Assembly: GCF_010365305.1 (NCBI RefSeq)
Contig: NZ_CP048279.1
Coordinates: 62,001-126,000 of the forward strand
Reading direction: 5' to 3'
Length of the DNA stretch: 64,000 bases
Source: Staphylococcus sp. MI 10-1553
GTDB lineage: Bacteria > Bacillota > Bacilli > Staphylococcales > Staphylococcaceae
In this document: in pieces, positions 49,779 to 57,552 of the stretch
Numbering within the stretch: position 1 is the stretch's first letter
Layout: each line of letters opens with the position of its first letter
Made by a program: the position numbers and the translations under genes
Notes under the pieces: generated by a model
The model's database searches: none
Seen by the model: only the letters and a program-made list of their open reading frames with translations
What the model was told of the DNA's origin: nothing

Positions 49779-50375
49779 ATGTTAAAACGTGTGTTTGATT
49801 TTACTGTCAGTGTGATGGCATTGGTTGCGACGTCTCCTTTATTCATCGGTTCGGCTATTTTGATACGAAAAGAGTTAGGGGCGCCAGTTATTTTTAAGCA
49901 AGTCAGACCTGGAAAAGATGAAGTGCCTTTTAAAATATATAAATTTAGGACAATGACTGATGAAAAGGATGATTTTGGACAACTTTTACCAGATGAAGCA
50001 CGTATGACGAAAGTAGGGGCATGGATTAGAAAAATGAGTATTGATGAGTTACCACAACTGATTAATGTGTTGAAAGGCGATCTGAGTTTAGTTGGACCTC
50101 GCCCTTTGTTGATGGAATATTTGCCTCTATACAGCGAGGAACAACGTCAGCGACATCGTGTGAAACCGGGCATTACAGGTTGGGCACAAGTGAATGGTAG
50201 GAATGCTATTACTTGGGAACAAAAGTTTAAACTGGATGTATGGTATGTGGAAAATCAATCCTTTAAATTAGATATGTTTATTCTATATCAAACTATTAAA
50301 AATGTACTTCAAAAAAAAGATATTAGTGCTGAAAATCATGTGACAATAGAAAAGTTTAGAGGTAACCCTATATGA
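49779..50375 (+). CDS. Initiating phosphoglycosyl transferase (PglC/CapM-like)
   Basis: Short monotopic enzyme of 198 residues: one N-terminal re-entrant hydrophobic segment, KFRTM, catalytic Asp-Glu in IDELPQL (D89, E90), LVGPRP and GWAQVNGRN. It lacks the extra N-terminal helices of large WbaP-type enzymes and so is PglC-like, transferring a sugar phosphate from UDP to undecaprenyl phosphate. Given the next two genes the donor is probably UDP-diNAcBac (inference). It overlaps the acetyltransferase by four bases. Confidence 0.88.
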   Translation: MLKRVFDFTVSVMALVATSPLFIGSAILIRKELGAPVIFKQVRPGKDEVPFKIYKFRTMTDEKDDFGQLLPDEARMTKVGAWIRKMSIDELPQLINVLKGDLSLVGPRPLLMEYLPLYSEEQRQRHRVKPGITGWAQVNGRNAITWEQKFKLDVWYVENQSFKLDMFILYQTIKNVLQKKDISAENHVTIEKFRGNPI

Positions 50376-50992
50376 AAAAACTGATCTTAATTGGCAATGG
50401 TGGGCATGCAAAAGTTGTGAGAGACATTGCCGACATGAGTAATGAATATGAAGTGGTAGGTTATTTAGATGACGCAATTCATCAATATGTTGAAAAAGAG
50501 GGCGTATTCTATGACAACCTTGGGCAAATTGAAAACTACCGTTCAGATTTTTATTTTTGTATCGCAATAGGAAATAACGTTGTACGTGAACAAATTTTTA
50601 ATAAGATTCAAATTGACATCAAGCGATTTGCGACACTGATTCATCCGACTGCAGTGATTAGTCCGAGTGCTAGCATTGGAGTAGGGTCTGTAGTAATGGC
50701 ACAAGCAGTCATTAATGCAGATACAAAAATAGGGAATCACGCAATTATCAATACAGGTGCCGTTGTTGAACACGATAACCAAATTGCAGATTTTGTCCAT
50801 GTTTCACCACACGCGACGTTGACAGGTGGCGTTACAGTTGACGGATTTGTGCATATTGGTGCCGGTGCTGCAATTCTTCCAACGATTCACATTGGACGTC
50901 ATGCAATTGTAGCAGCGGGTGCAACAGCTGTTAAAGATGTAGGCAAACATATGACAGTCATTGGGACACCTGCTAGACCAAAGGAGGAATAA
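50372..50992 (+). CDS. PglD/NeuD-family sugar acetyltransferase
   Basis: Protein of 206 residues with an N-terminal sugar-nucleotide-binding domain (LILIGNGGHAKVVRDI) and a left-handed beta-helix of hexapeptide repeats, HD in VVEHDNQIADFVHVSPHA holding the catalytic His. PglD acetylates the 4-amino group of UDP-2-acetamido-4-amino-trideoxyglucose to give UDP-diNAcBac. Start overlaps the stop of the transferase (ATGA). Confidence 0.87.
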   Translation: MKKLILIGNGGHAKVVRDIADMSNEYEVVGYLDDAIHQYVEKEGVFYDNLGQIENYRSDFYFCIAIGNNVVREQIFNKIQIDIKRFATLIHPTAVISPSASIGVGSVVMAQAVINADTKIGNHAIINTGAVVEHDNQIADFVHVSPHATLTGGVTVDGFVHIGAGAAILPTIHIGRHAIVAAGATAVKDVGKHMTVIGTPARPKEE

Positions 50993-50995
50993 GGT

Positions 50996-52138
50996 TTGGG
51001 AAATGAAAGGATATTTTTATCAAGACCCCATATGGGAGGCACTGAACAACAATATATTGAACGCGCATTTGAACAAAATTGGATTGCGCCACTAGGTGAA
51101 AATGTGAATGCATTTGAAGATAGCATCAAGTCATATGTAGGTAGTGATTACGCGCTTGCATTGAGCAGTGGTACGGCAGCAGTACATCTCGCTTTAATTG
51201 AAAGTGGTGTAGAAGCTGGTGATGTGGTCTTTTGTTCGACACTGACGTTTTGTGCCACTTCTAATCCCATCTTATACCAAAATGCGACACCTGTTTTTAT
51301 TGATTCAGAAAAAGACTCTTGGAATATGTCACCGATTGCACTCGAAAAAGCGTTTAAGGCATATGAAGACAAAGGGATTAAACCTAAAGCTGTCATTGTA
51401 GTAAATTTATATGGCCAAATGTCAAAATTTGATGAGATTCAATTGTTATGTGATCGTTATCAAGTTAAACTCATTGAAGATGCAGCGGAATCTTTAGGCG
51501 CTTCTTATCACGACCAAATGAGTGGTACGTTTGGTGATTACAGTACGTTTTCGTTTAATGGCAACAAGATTATCACGACAAGTGGGGGCGGGATGCTTGT
51601 TTCAACGCAACACCCATTAGATCATGCCTTATTTTTATCAACACAGGCAAGAGATCAAGCATTACATTATGAGCACAGTGAATTAGGCTACAATTACAGA
51701 CTGAGTAATATTTCAGCAGGGATTGGTCGAGGCCAAATGGAAGCATTGAATGAAAGAATTGCGAGAAGAAGAGCGATATTTGAAAACTACCATAGGGCTT
51801 TTCGTGATTTAAAAGGATTTGAGTTTCAGCCAGAGTTAAAATCATCTAAAGGCAATCGTTGGCTCACTGCTTTGACAATCAATCCAGACGAAGCAGGAAT
51901 AACTGTTCATCAAATCATTGAAAAATTGAGTGCTGAAAATATTGAAGCACGACCAGTTTGGAAACCGATGCACTTACAACCTTTATACCGCGATTATGAT
52001 TATATTCCTGAGTCATCAGATAATGCTAAAACATTGTTTGAAAATGGTATCTGTCTGCCCTCAGGATCGGATATGACTGATGAACAACAAGCCCGTGTTA
52101 TATCAATCATTAAAAAGATATATGAAGCGGCGAAGTAA
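50996..52138 (+). CDS. DegT/PglE-family sugar aminotransferase
   Basis: PLP enzyme of 380 residues of the DegT/DnrJ/EryC1 family. The Schiff-base lysine is K191 in FNGNKIITTSGGG; the N-terminal SRPHMGG...YIERAFEQNWIAPLG and the C-terminal RPVWKPMHLQP are as in PglE/PglC aminotransferases making UDP-4-amino sugars from the 4-keto product of CapD-like dehydratases. TTG 50996 follows AGGAGG by 8 bases. It is last in the operon, with a terminator at 52154. Confidence 0.88.
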   Translation: MGNERIFLSRPHMGGTEQQYIERAFEQNWIAPLGENVNAFEDSIKSYVGSDYALALSSGTAAVHLALIESGVEAGDVVFCSTLTFCATSNPILYQNATPVFIDSEKDSWNMSPIALEKAFKAYEDKGIKPKAVIVVNLYGQMSKFDEIQLLCDRYQVKLIEDAAESLGASYHDQMSGTFGDYSTFSFNGNKIITTSGGGMLVSTQHPLDHALFLSTQARDQALHYEHSELGYNYRLSNISAGIGRGQMEALNERIARRRAIFENYHRAFRDLKGFEFQPELKSSKGNRWLTALTINPDEAGITVHQIIEKLSAENIEARPVWKPMHLQPLYRDYDYIPESSDNAKTLFENGICLPSGSDMTDEQQARVISIIKKIYEAAK

Positions 52139-52153
52139 ATACGATAGACAACT

Positions 52154-52190
52154 GGGGAGTGATATATACTACGGTTCACTCCCCGTTTTA
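52154..52190. terminator. Terminator of the capsule operon
   Basis: GGGGAGTGA (52154-52162) pairs perfectly with TCACTCCCC (52176-52184), followed by GTTTTATT. It could serve the convergent phzF relic as well. Confidence 0.8.
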
Positions 52191-52974
52191 TTAAATATAA
52201 AGCTCACTTTTGGCAAACAACACTGCTTCTCCAGCCAATGTCAGCACGCCATCTTTGAATGTCGTATAAATCATGCCACCTCTGCTGAAGCTTGATATGC
52301 TTAAATGTCGGTTTGGTTTAGTGTTTTAGCCCAGTATGGCACAATATGACAATGTCCTGAACCGCATACCGGATCTTCTGCAATACTGTGTTTTGGCGCA
52401 AAGCTTCGAGAAACGCAATCTGTGTCAGTACCTGGTGCAGTGACATGTACGAGTAGGTCATCGAGTTGTTTGACTTTTTCGATGTCAGGTTTCAAATGTA
52501 TCACTTGTTCACTATTTTTCAAAAACACATAATAAATCTCTTCATAAATATACTTCTGTTGGTGTAGCCCCTAACGCATCAATCATTTCTTGAGTCAATT
52601 CAACGCGATTTAAGTCAAACGGTGGAAAAATCATGCGATAAAGTTGATCTTCTCGTATAACTGTCAAATCACCACTCAATGTTGAAATTGTGACATCTTT
52701 AAGGGTTGTATCTACTTCATTCATAAGGACAAACGCCGTTGCTAATGTCGCATGGCCACACAAATCAATTTCGCCTCTAGGTGTAAACCAACGCAATTGG
52801 TACTTCCCATTTTGTTTTACCGCAAAAGCTGCTGTCAGATAAATTTTTTTCTTGTGCAATCAATAACATTGTTTGGTCATCCAACCATTCATCTAAAATA
52901 CATACCGCTGCGGGATTCCCACTAAAAACACGATTTGTAAATGCATTAACTACATATTGTTTCACCTCAAACAC
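52191..52974 (-). pseudogene. PhzF-family isomerase, three frameshifts
   Basis: On the minus strand from ATG 52974 the protein begins like PhzF (VNAFTNRVFSGNPAAVCIL), loses frame near 52810 after LSDSSF, resumes with AVKQNGKYQLRWFTPRGEIDLCGHATLAT, loses it again near 52545, resumes with YEEIYYVFLKNSEQV...DPVCGSGHC, and a third time near 52300 before SRGGMIYTTFKDGVLTLAGEAV. All parts are present, so the gene decayed by small indels rather than deletion. PhzF-like enzymes are isomerases; the substrate in staphylococci is unknown. Confidence 0.88.
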
Positions 52975-53049
52975 GCCCTACCTTGTTGAATTAAGTTCCA
53001 TTATACTGAATAGCAGTGAGCAAGTGGAAGTCTATATTTTAAGTTTTTA

Positions 53050-53090
53050 TTGTTTATCGATAAAAAAGGTGGTATAATTTTATCGATAAT
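53050..53090 (+). promoter_or_regulatory. Promoter with paired TTTATCGATAA operators
   Basis: TTGTTT (53050-53055) and TATAAT (53073-53078) are 17 bases apart. TTTATCGATAAA (53053-53064) overlaps the -35 and spacer and TTTATCGATAAT (53079-53090) sits just beyond the -10. The regulator encoded by the operon is the natural candidate to bind both. Confidence 0.65.
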
Positions 53091-53111
53091 CAATAAAAAG
53101 GGGAGGTTTCT

Positions 53112-53585
53112 ATGACGATACCCAAACACATGAGAGTGATTCAAATGCTAGCTGTGATAACGTCTATCTTATATCTTGTTGGAGGAATTAAAGACTTAAT
53201 CCAATATTATCAATTGCTTGAAACGTCAATTTGGCACACGCCATTACCATATCAACTTTATGCAGTGGTGTATATTGTCCGTTTGCTAATACTGGTGGGT
53301 GTTTTTGGCTTAACGATCATACTCATCAATGACATATACAAGAAATTTGAATTTTCAACTCAATCACAGAATAGGATTTTATACCTTTCTCTCGGTATTA
53401 TGATATTTTCAGCCACAAGCTTTTTGACCAATTCACTTCAAATTGACCTCAAATACATGAAAGCTCTTAATATGCAGGACTTATCTGATACACTTTTAAT
53501 GGTGCTTGGTACAGTGGCACTCATTTTTAGTGCTATTTTTGAAAAGTCACGTAAGCTCAAAGAAGAAAATGATTTGACGATATAA
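53112..53585 (+). CDS. DUF2975-family membrane protein
   Basis: Protein of 157 residues with four hydrophobic segments, matching the DUF2975 layout. Function unknown; these proteins are regularly paired with a small YozG-like XRE regulator, as here (next gene 9 bases on). GGGGAGG stands before ATG 53112. The pair resembles a membrane sensor with its regulator. Confidence 0.75.
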   Translation: MTIPKHMRVIQMLAVITSILYLVGGIKDLIQYYQLLETSIWHTPLPYQLYAVVYIVRLLILVGVFGLTIILINDIYKKFEFSTQSQNRILYLSLGIMIFSATSFLTNSLQIDLKYMKALNMQDLSDTLLMVLGTVALIFSAIFEKSRKLKEENDLTI

Positions 53586-53594
53586 GGAGTCATT

Positions 53595-53798
53595 ATGATT
53601 AAAATAAAGTTAGATGAAGTGTTAAAAGAAAAAGACGTGTCGCTGACTGAATTGTCCAAAGCCGTCGATGTGACCATTGCGAACTTATCCATTTTAAAGA
53701 CGGGGAAAGCAAAGGCCGTGCGCTTCAGTACTTTAGAGGCCATCTGTAAATATTTAGAATGCCAACCCGGCGACATTATCGTTTATGAAGAATCATAA
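53595..53798 (+). CDS. YozG-like XRE-family transcriptional regulator
   Basis: DNA-binding protein of 67 residues, one helix-turn-helix (LTELSKAVDVTIANLSILKTGKAKAVRFSTLEAICKYLEC is the whole domain in pieces). It follows the DUF2975 gene in one operon and probably represses it at the paired operators. AAGGAG lies before ATG. Confidence 0.85.
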   Translation: MIKIKLDEVLKEKDVSLTELSKAVDVTIANLSILKTGKAKAVRFSTLEAICKYLECQPGDIIVYEES

Positions 53799-53808
53799 TT
53801 TCGTCTCT

Positions 53809-53894
53809 AATTCTAAGATAAGTTAACACAAGGGCTCGTGTGTAACGTGAGTGTTCAAAAAAGAAGCTACACACTTAAAAATGTTGATATAACA
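53809..53894. repeat. 86-bp direct repeat upstream of fic
   Basis: Identical but for two bases to 55110-55195, 1301 bases away. It includes the last codons of fic (ATTCTAAGATAA, ILR-stop) even though it lies upstream of the gene, so it looks like the tail of a former neighbouring fic copy. Confidence 0.9.
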
Positions 53895-53937
53895 AGGTTT
53901 AGCTGATAATGAGATATAAAGAAGAACAAATTGATAT

Positions 53938-53980
53938 CCTCTCTTAACGCAAAATGTTGTATAATTTGCGTTAAGAGAGG
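53938..53980. promoter_or_regulatory. 16-bp-arm palindrome covering the fic ribosome site
   Basis: Arms 53938-53953 and 53965-53980 are perfect, with an 11-base spacer; a TATAAT overlaps the right side (53960-53965). The right arm ends in AGAGAGG, the ribosome site of fic. In RNA the stem would hide it; in DNA it could be a protein target. Confidence 0.75.
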
Positions 53981-53988
53981 TGTTTTTA

Positions 53989-55122
53989 ATGACTTTACGA
54001 GGCATAGATTTCTTACCACCCCAAGTGACTTTAGAAAATGCTTTAGATTTATACAAATCAGTTGCTGAAATTAATAGTTTAATAGGTGCGCTAAATACAC
54101 AAATTAATCATTCATTGGTGAGTACACAAATGATTCAATTATTGACGTTATCGGAATCGGTTCAGTCTACAAGAATTGAAGGTACACAGGTCACATTTCT
54201 AGATATTATTGAAGAAACACCGAATGAACAAAAAAGTACGGAAGTGACGGAAGTGCTCAATTATAAAGATGCTTTAGATTATGGTGTCATGCAAATTAAA
54301 AATGGGAATCCTATTACAACGCGTCTGATTCATGAATTGCACAAGATATTGATGGGACGCAACACAAGAGGAACCACTGTCTCTTCCGGTGAGTTTAGAA
54401 AGATTCAAAATTTTATTGGACCCAGTAGTGATATTAAAGATGCTGTCTATATTCCCGTTCCTGCTCATGAAATTGATGCCTATATGACAAACTGGGAACA
54501 TTACATCAATCGTGTTAAGCATCCTAGTTTTGATCATGTACTCAAAGAAGGATACACTTTTTTAGATGAACAATCTGACCCGCTGATTAAAACGGCAATT
54601 ATGCATGCACAGTTCGAATCTATTCACCCTTATCTTGATGGCAATGGTCGTCTCGGCAGAATATTAATTGTGCTGAATATGATGGCTGAAAGTGCTGTAA
54701 ATGCGCCGATATTTTTTGTGAGTGAAGAATTAGAGCGAGAAAGACTACGATACTACAATTTGTTGAATAGTGTCAGAGGTTCTCATGCTGATTGGTACAA
54801 ATGGATTCAATTTTACTTACGCGCTTGTCAACGCATGATTCTAAATCTACAAACGAAGCTAGAAAATATCGAAACATTAGCTAAAGAAGGGCTTAAGAAA
54901 ATTAATAATGCTGCTGGTTCAAAAATCATGGATGTCTGGTTTTACACGTTTACAACACCCAATGTGACTGTTAAATATGCAGCTAAAAGTTTGGATATGA
55001 GTGAAAATACTGCCAGAATGCATCTCAATACACTGGTTGATCTAGGTATGATTGATGTGGATCATGCGCGAAAACGTAATAAAGTGTATGTGAATTATGA
55101 TTTATTACAAATTCTAAGATAA
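53989..55122 (+). CDS. fic: Class II Fic-domain protein (AMPylase) with built-in inhibitory helix
   Basis: Protein of 377 residues that would transfer AMP to hydroxyl groups of target proteins. The active-site motif HPYLDGNGRLGR (213-224) is fully canonical. The N-terminal inhibition motif is STRIEG (S60, E64-G65), so it is a class II, self-inhibited Fic that needs no separate antitoxin. The C-terminal part is a winged-helix (YAAKSLDMSENTARMHLNTLVDLG), suggesting DNA binding or autoregulation. ATG 53989 has AGAGAGG upstream, inside the palindrome. Flanked by 86-bp direct repeats. Confidence 0.9.
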   Translation: MTLRGIDFLPPQVTLENALDLYKSVAEINSLIGALNTQINHSLVSTQMIQLLTLSESVQSTRIEGTQVTFLDIIEETPNEQKSTEVTEVLNYKDALDYGVMQIKNGNPITTRLIHELHKILMGRNTRGTTVSSGEFRKIQNFIGPSSDIKDAVYIPVPAHEIDAYMTNWEHYINRVKHPSFDHVLKEGYTFLDEQSDPLIKTAIMHAQFESIHPYLDGNGRLGRILIVLNMMAESAVNAPIFFVSEELERERLRYYNLLNSVRGSHADWYKWIQFYLRACQRMILNLQTKLENIETLAKEGLKKINNAAGSKIMDVWFYTFTTPNVTVKYAAKSLDMSENTARMHLNTLVDLGMIDVDHARKRNKVYVNYDLLQILR

Positions 55123-55195
55123 GTTAACACAAGGGCTCGTGTGTAACGTGAGTGTTCAAAAAAGAAGCTAAACACTTAAAAACGTTGATATAACA
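55110..55195. repeat. 86-bp direct repeat at the fic 3' end
   Basis: Second copy of the repeat at 53809-53894. It starts in the last codons of fic and runs into the 3' region. Recombination between the copies would remove the gene and leave one repeat. Confidence 0.9.
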
Positions 55196-55220
55196 GCATT
55201 TTGTCAAATCATTGATGAAA

Positions 55221-55288
55221 ATCCTACATTCTCTTAACGCAAAATTTCGTATTTTTTGCGTTAAGAAGTTTGCAGGATGTTTTTTTAT
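55221..55288 (+). terminator. Terminator after fic sharing the upstream palindrome core
   Basis: CTTAACGCAAAA (55233-55244) pairs with TTTTGCGTTAAG (55254-55265); outer arms ATCCT/AGGAT extend it and seven T follow. The inner 12-bp arms are the same as in the palindrome at 53938. Confidence 0.75.
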
Positions 55289-55714
55289 TCGTCACGGGTA
55301 TGGCTTGATGAAGTTGCAATGTGAACGATTATATTGCTGACGATGGACTAAGAAGAATTGTTTGAGGGCGTGAAATGATAAACATATAATATGAAGTGTA
55401 TCGCATGTCATTGTTTATTTAAACTGTACGCAAAATTAATTTGATAGGTCATTAAAAACAGTTTGATATGAAAAAGAAATATCTTGTAAGTGAGATGACG
55501 GTGATGCGATATGTCAATAAGTATCAGAAAGGGTTGTTGTGTCATCTTAATGTGCTAGAGTGAAAGGAAAGTGAAATGAGGGAAGACTGCCGGCGCTCTA
55601 AACGCTGTAGATAAAGGCATTCAACCATGTGTATGAAAGTATGATTGTCCCAACGCTTTGGTTCAGTGACATATTTTTTATTCAACACATATTAAAAAGA
55701 AAGAAGTGTGTCTC
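55289..55714. other. Gap before amidohydrolase gene
   Basis: About 425 bases without a supported gene on either strand. No clear regulatory palindrome was seen. Confidence 0.5.
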
Positions 55715-56650
55715 ATGAAAAAAATCGATTTGCATTCACATTATTTCTCACCAGGTTTTATCAAATATTTAGATGAGTATTTTGATGGAAAGGGGGCAGG
55801 TGTTGCGACGCCGCTATTTTCGATCGAGGGCTATTTGAAATTTATGGAGGAAATGGAGATTGATTACGGGGTGCTGTCGATTGCAGGGCCTCATCATAGC
55901 GCTGCCCCAGATGACGTCATGATTGAAGTTAATGAGGAAGCCAATGCGTATGGTGGGGAACTGGTGAAAAAGTATCCCGAAAAAATTGGCCTTTTCGCAT
56001 CATTACCGATTCCTCACGTTGATGCATCGATTCAAGCGATTAATCGTGCATTAGATGTCCATCATGCTGTGGGTTTCACGTTGCCATCACATGCGCGTGG
56101 AATTTATTTAGGCGACCCAAGCTTAGATCCAATCTTTGAGAAATTAAATGAACGTCATGCGATTGTGGCGATCCATCCGAACGAACCACAGCCGATTAAC
56201 CCATCGATTAAAAAGAAAGTATTTACACCATTGATGGAATTTTTCTTTGATACGACACGAGCTATTGTCTATATGAACCAAAACCGCACATTTAGTAAAT
56301 TTCCTAATATTAAATGGATTGTCCCACATAGCGGTGCGTTACTCCCAGTGATTGCGCAACGGATTGATATGGGGAATGCGATTTTTGAATATGAAGAACA
56401 ACCGGATGATATTTTGAAAACAATGAACAATTTATATTTTGATTTAGCAGGTAAAGTGTTACCACAACAATTACCGATGCTGCTTCAAATGGCAGATGAA
56501 AATCGCATTGTTTACGGCTCAGACACGCCGTACACGATTGAGCCAGTGGTCAAAAAATTAACAGATGAAATTTTAATAACTGACCTTATTACGGATGAAC
56601 AAAAAGAAAAGTTTATGTATCAAAATGCCGAAACGTTATTAGGAAGATAA
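55715..56650 (+). CDS. Amidohydrolase-2 (ACMSD-like) metal hydrolase/decarboxylase
   Basis: Cytoplasmic TIM-barrel enzyme of 311 residues. DLHSHYFSPG gives the two metal His, IPHSG and YGSDTPYT the later His and Asp, as in the ACMSD family (decarboxylases and hydrolases of aromatic or keto acids). Substrate not known. ATG 55715 is used over a start at 55706. Single gene with its own terminator. Confidence 0.82.
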   Translation: MKKIDLHSHYFSPGFIKYLDEYFDGKGAGVATPLFSIEGYLKFMEEMEIDYGVLSIAGPHHSAAPDDVMIEVNEEANAYGGELVKKYPEKIGLFASLPIPHVDASIQAINRALDVHHAVGFTLPSHARGIYLGDPSLDPIFEKLNERHAIVAIHPNEPQPINPSIKKKVFTPLMEFFFDTTRAIVYMNQNRTFSKFPNIKWIVPHSGALLPVIAQRIDMGNAIFEYEEQPDDILKTMNNLYFDLAGKVLPQQLPMLLQMADENRIVYGSDTPYTIEPVVKKLTDEILITDLITDEQKEKFMYQNAETLLGR

Positions 56651-56665
56651 TGATATTCACATTTC

Positions 56666-56703
56666 AAACACTTTTGTGCTGATGATGCGCAGAAGTGTTT
56701 TTG
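56666..56703 (+). terminator. Terminator after amidohydrolase
   Basis: AAACACTT (56666-56673) pairs with AAGTGTTT (56693-56700) and T-run follows. Confidence 0.75.
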
Positions 56704-56792
56704 ATTGTTGATTAACGAAAATAGTGTTCGATGTATCATTGGGTTCACTAGCGCCCATCATATAAATAGAAGCAACATAAGGAGGGAGAGGT

Positions 56793-57263
56793 ATGGAAAC
56801 AATCTATCTTGCAGGAGGCTGTTTGTGGGGTGTGCAAGCATTTGTCAAAACATTGCCCGGTATCATCACAACAGAAGCAGGACGTGCAAATGGTGCTACA
56901 ACAACGTTAGATGGTCCGTATGACGGCTATGTCGAGTGCGTTAAAACAACATTTGATCCATCACAAGTCGATGTTACCGCATTGATGGGCTACTTATTTG
57001 AAATCATAGACCCGTATAGCATCGATCAACAAGGAGAAGATGTTGGTTCTAAATATCGGACAGGTGCGTACAGCGAACAGTCGAAACATTTAGATGAAGC
57101 GCGACGATTCATTCACCAGCGACCTGATGCCGAACGTATCGCTGTCGAAGTGAAACCACTCACGAACTACATTCCGAGTGCCACTATCCATCAAGATCAC
57201 CTCGACAAATATCCGAATGATTACTGTCATATCCCAGAAGCATTGATGAAGAAATATCTATAA
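56793..57263 (+). CDS. msrA: MsrA-family peptide methionine-S-sulfoxide reductase
   Basis: Protein of 156 residues. The catalytic cysteine lies in AGGCLWG where most MsrA have GCFWG, and the family's DVGSKYRTGAY and the Y...HQDHLDKYP block are present. It repairs oxidised methionine. The shift Phe to Leu beside the cysteine and the short length place it among the divergent staphylococcal MsrA paralogues. GGAGGGAGAGG precedes ATG 56793. Confidence 0.88.
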   Translation: METIYLAGGCLWGVQAFVKTLPGIITTEAGRANGATTTLDGPYDGYVECVKTTFDPSQVDVTALMGYLFEIIDPYSIDQQGEDVGSKYRTGAYSEQSKHLDEARRFIHQRPDAERIAVEVKPLTNYIPSATIHQDHLDKYPNDYCHIPEALMKKYL

Positions 57264-57282
57264 AGGCAAAATCACAGTTTAG

Positions 57283-57456
57283 AAAGGTCTCCACCTCAAA
57301 CAAAAAGTGTCTGTAAAGCATATTAAAGCTGGTAACCAATACAAAGTTAAAGACGTGTACGATCATACGAATGGCAAAAAATATTATGCTTTATATGACA
57401 AAAAAGGAAAACGAATGGGGTATATTGATAGCCGTATCGTTACAGTTGTGAAATAA
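57283..57456 (+). pseudogene. C-terminal fragment of a cell-wall-binding (GW/SH3-like) domain
   Basis: A 57-codon frame opens after a stop and reads KHIKAGNQYKVKDVYD...KKYYALYDKKGKRMGYIDSRIVTVVK. The YALYDKKGKRMGYID pattern is that of GW/SH3-like repeats in staphylococcal autolysins and lipoproteins. There is no ribosome site or proper start, so it is the tail of a lost surface or secreted protein. Confidence 0.6.
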
Positions 57457-57496
57457 ACTGTGAGAGTGGATGAAAGTATTTAAACATCCCATTAAA

Positions 57497-57538
57497 GCAA
57501 AAAAAGCGGTAGTTCTACACGAGAGCTACTGCTTTTTG
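57497..57538. terminator. Bidirectional terminator between msrA side and cobB
   Basis: AAAAAGCGGTAG pairs with CTACTGCTTTTT (stem about 57499-57537). T-runs occur on both strands, serving the plus-strand fragment and the minus-strand sirtuin gene. Confidence 0.75.
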
Positions 57539-57552
57539 ATTTATCATTTCAT

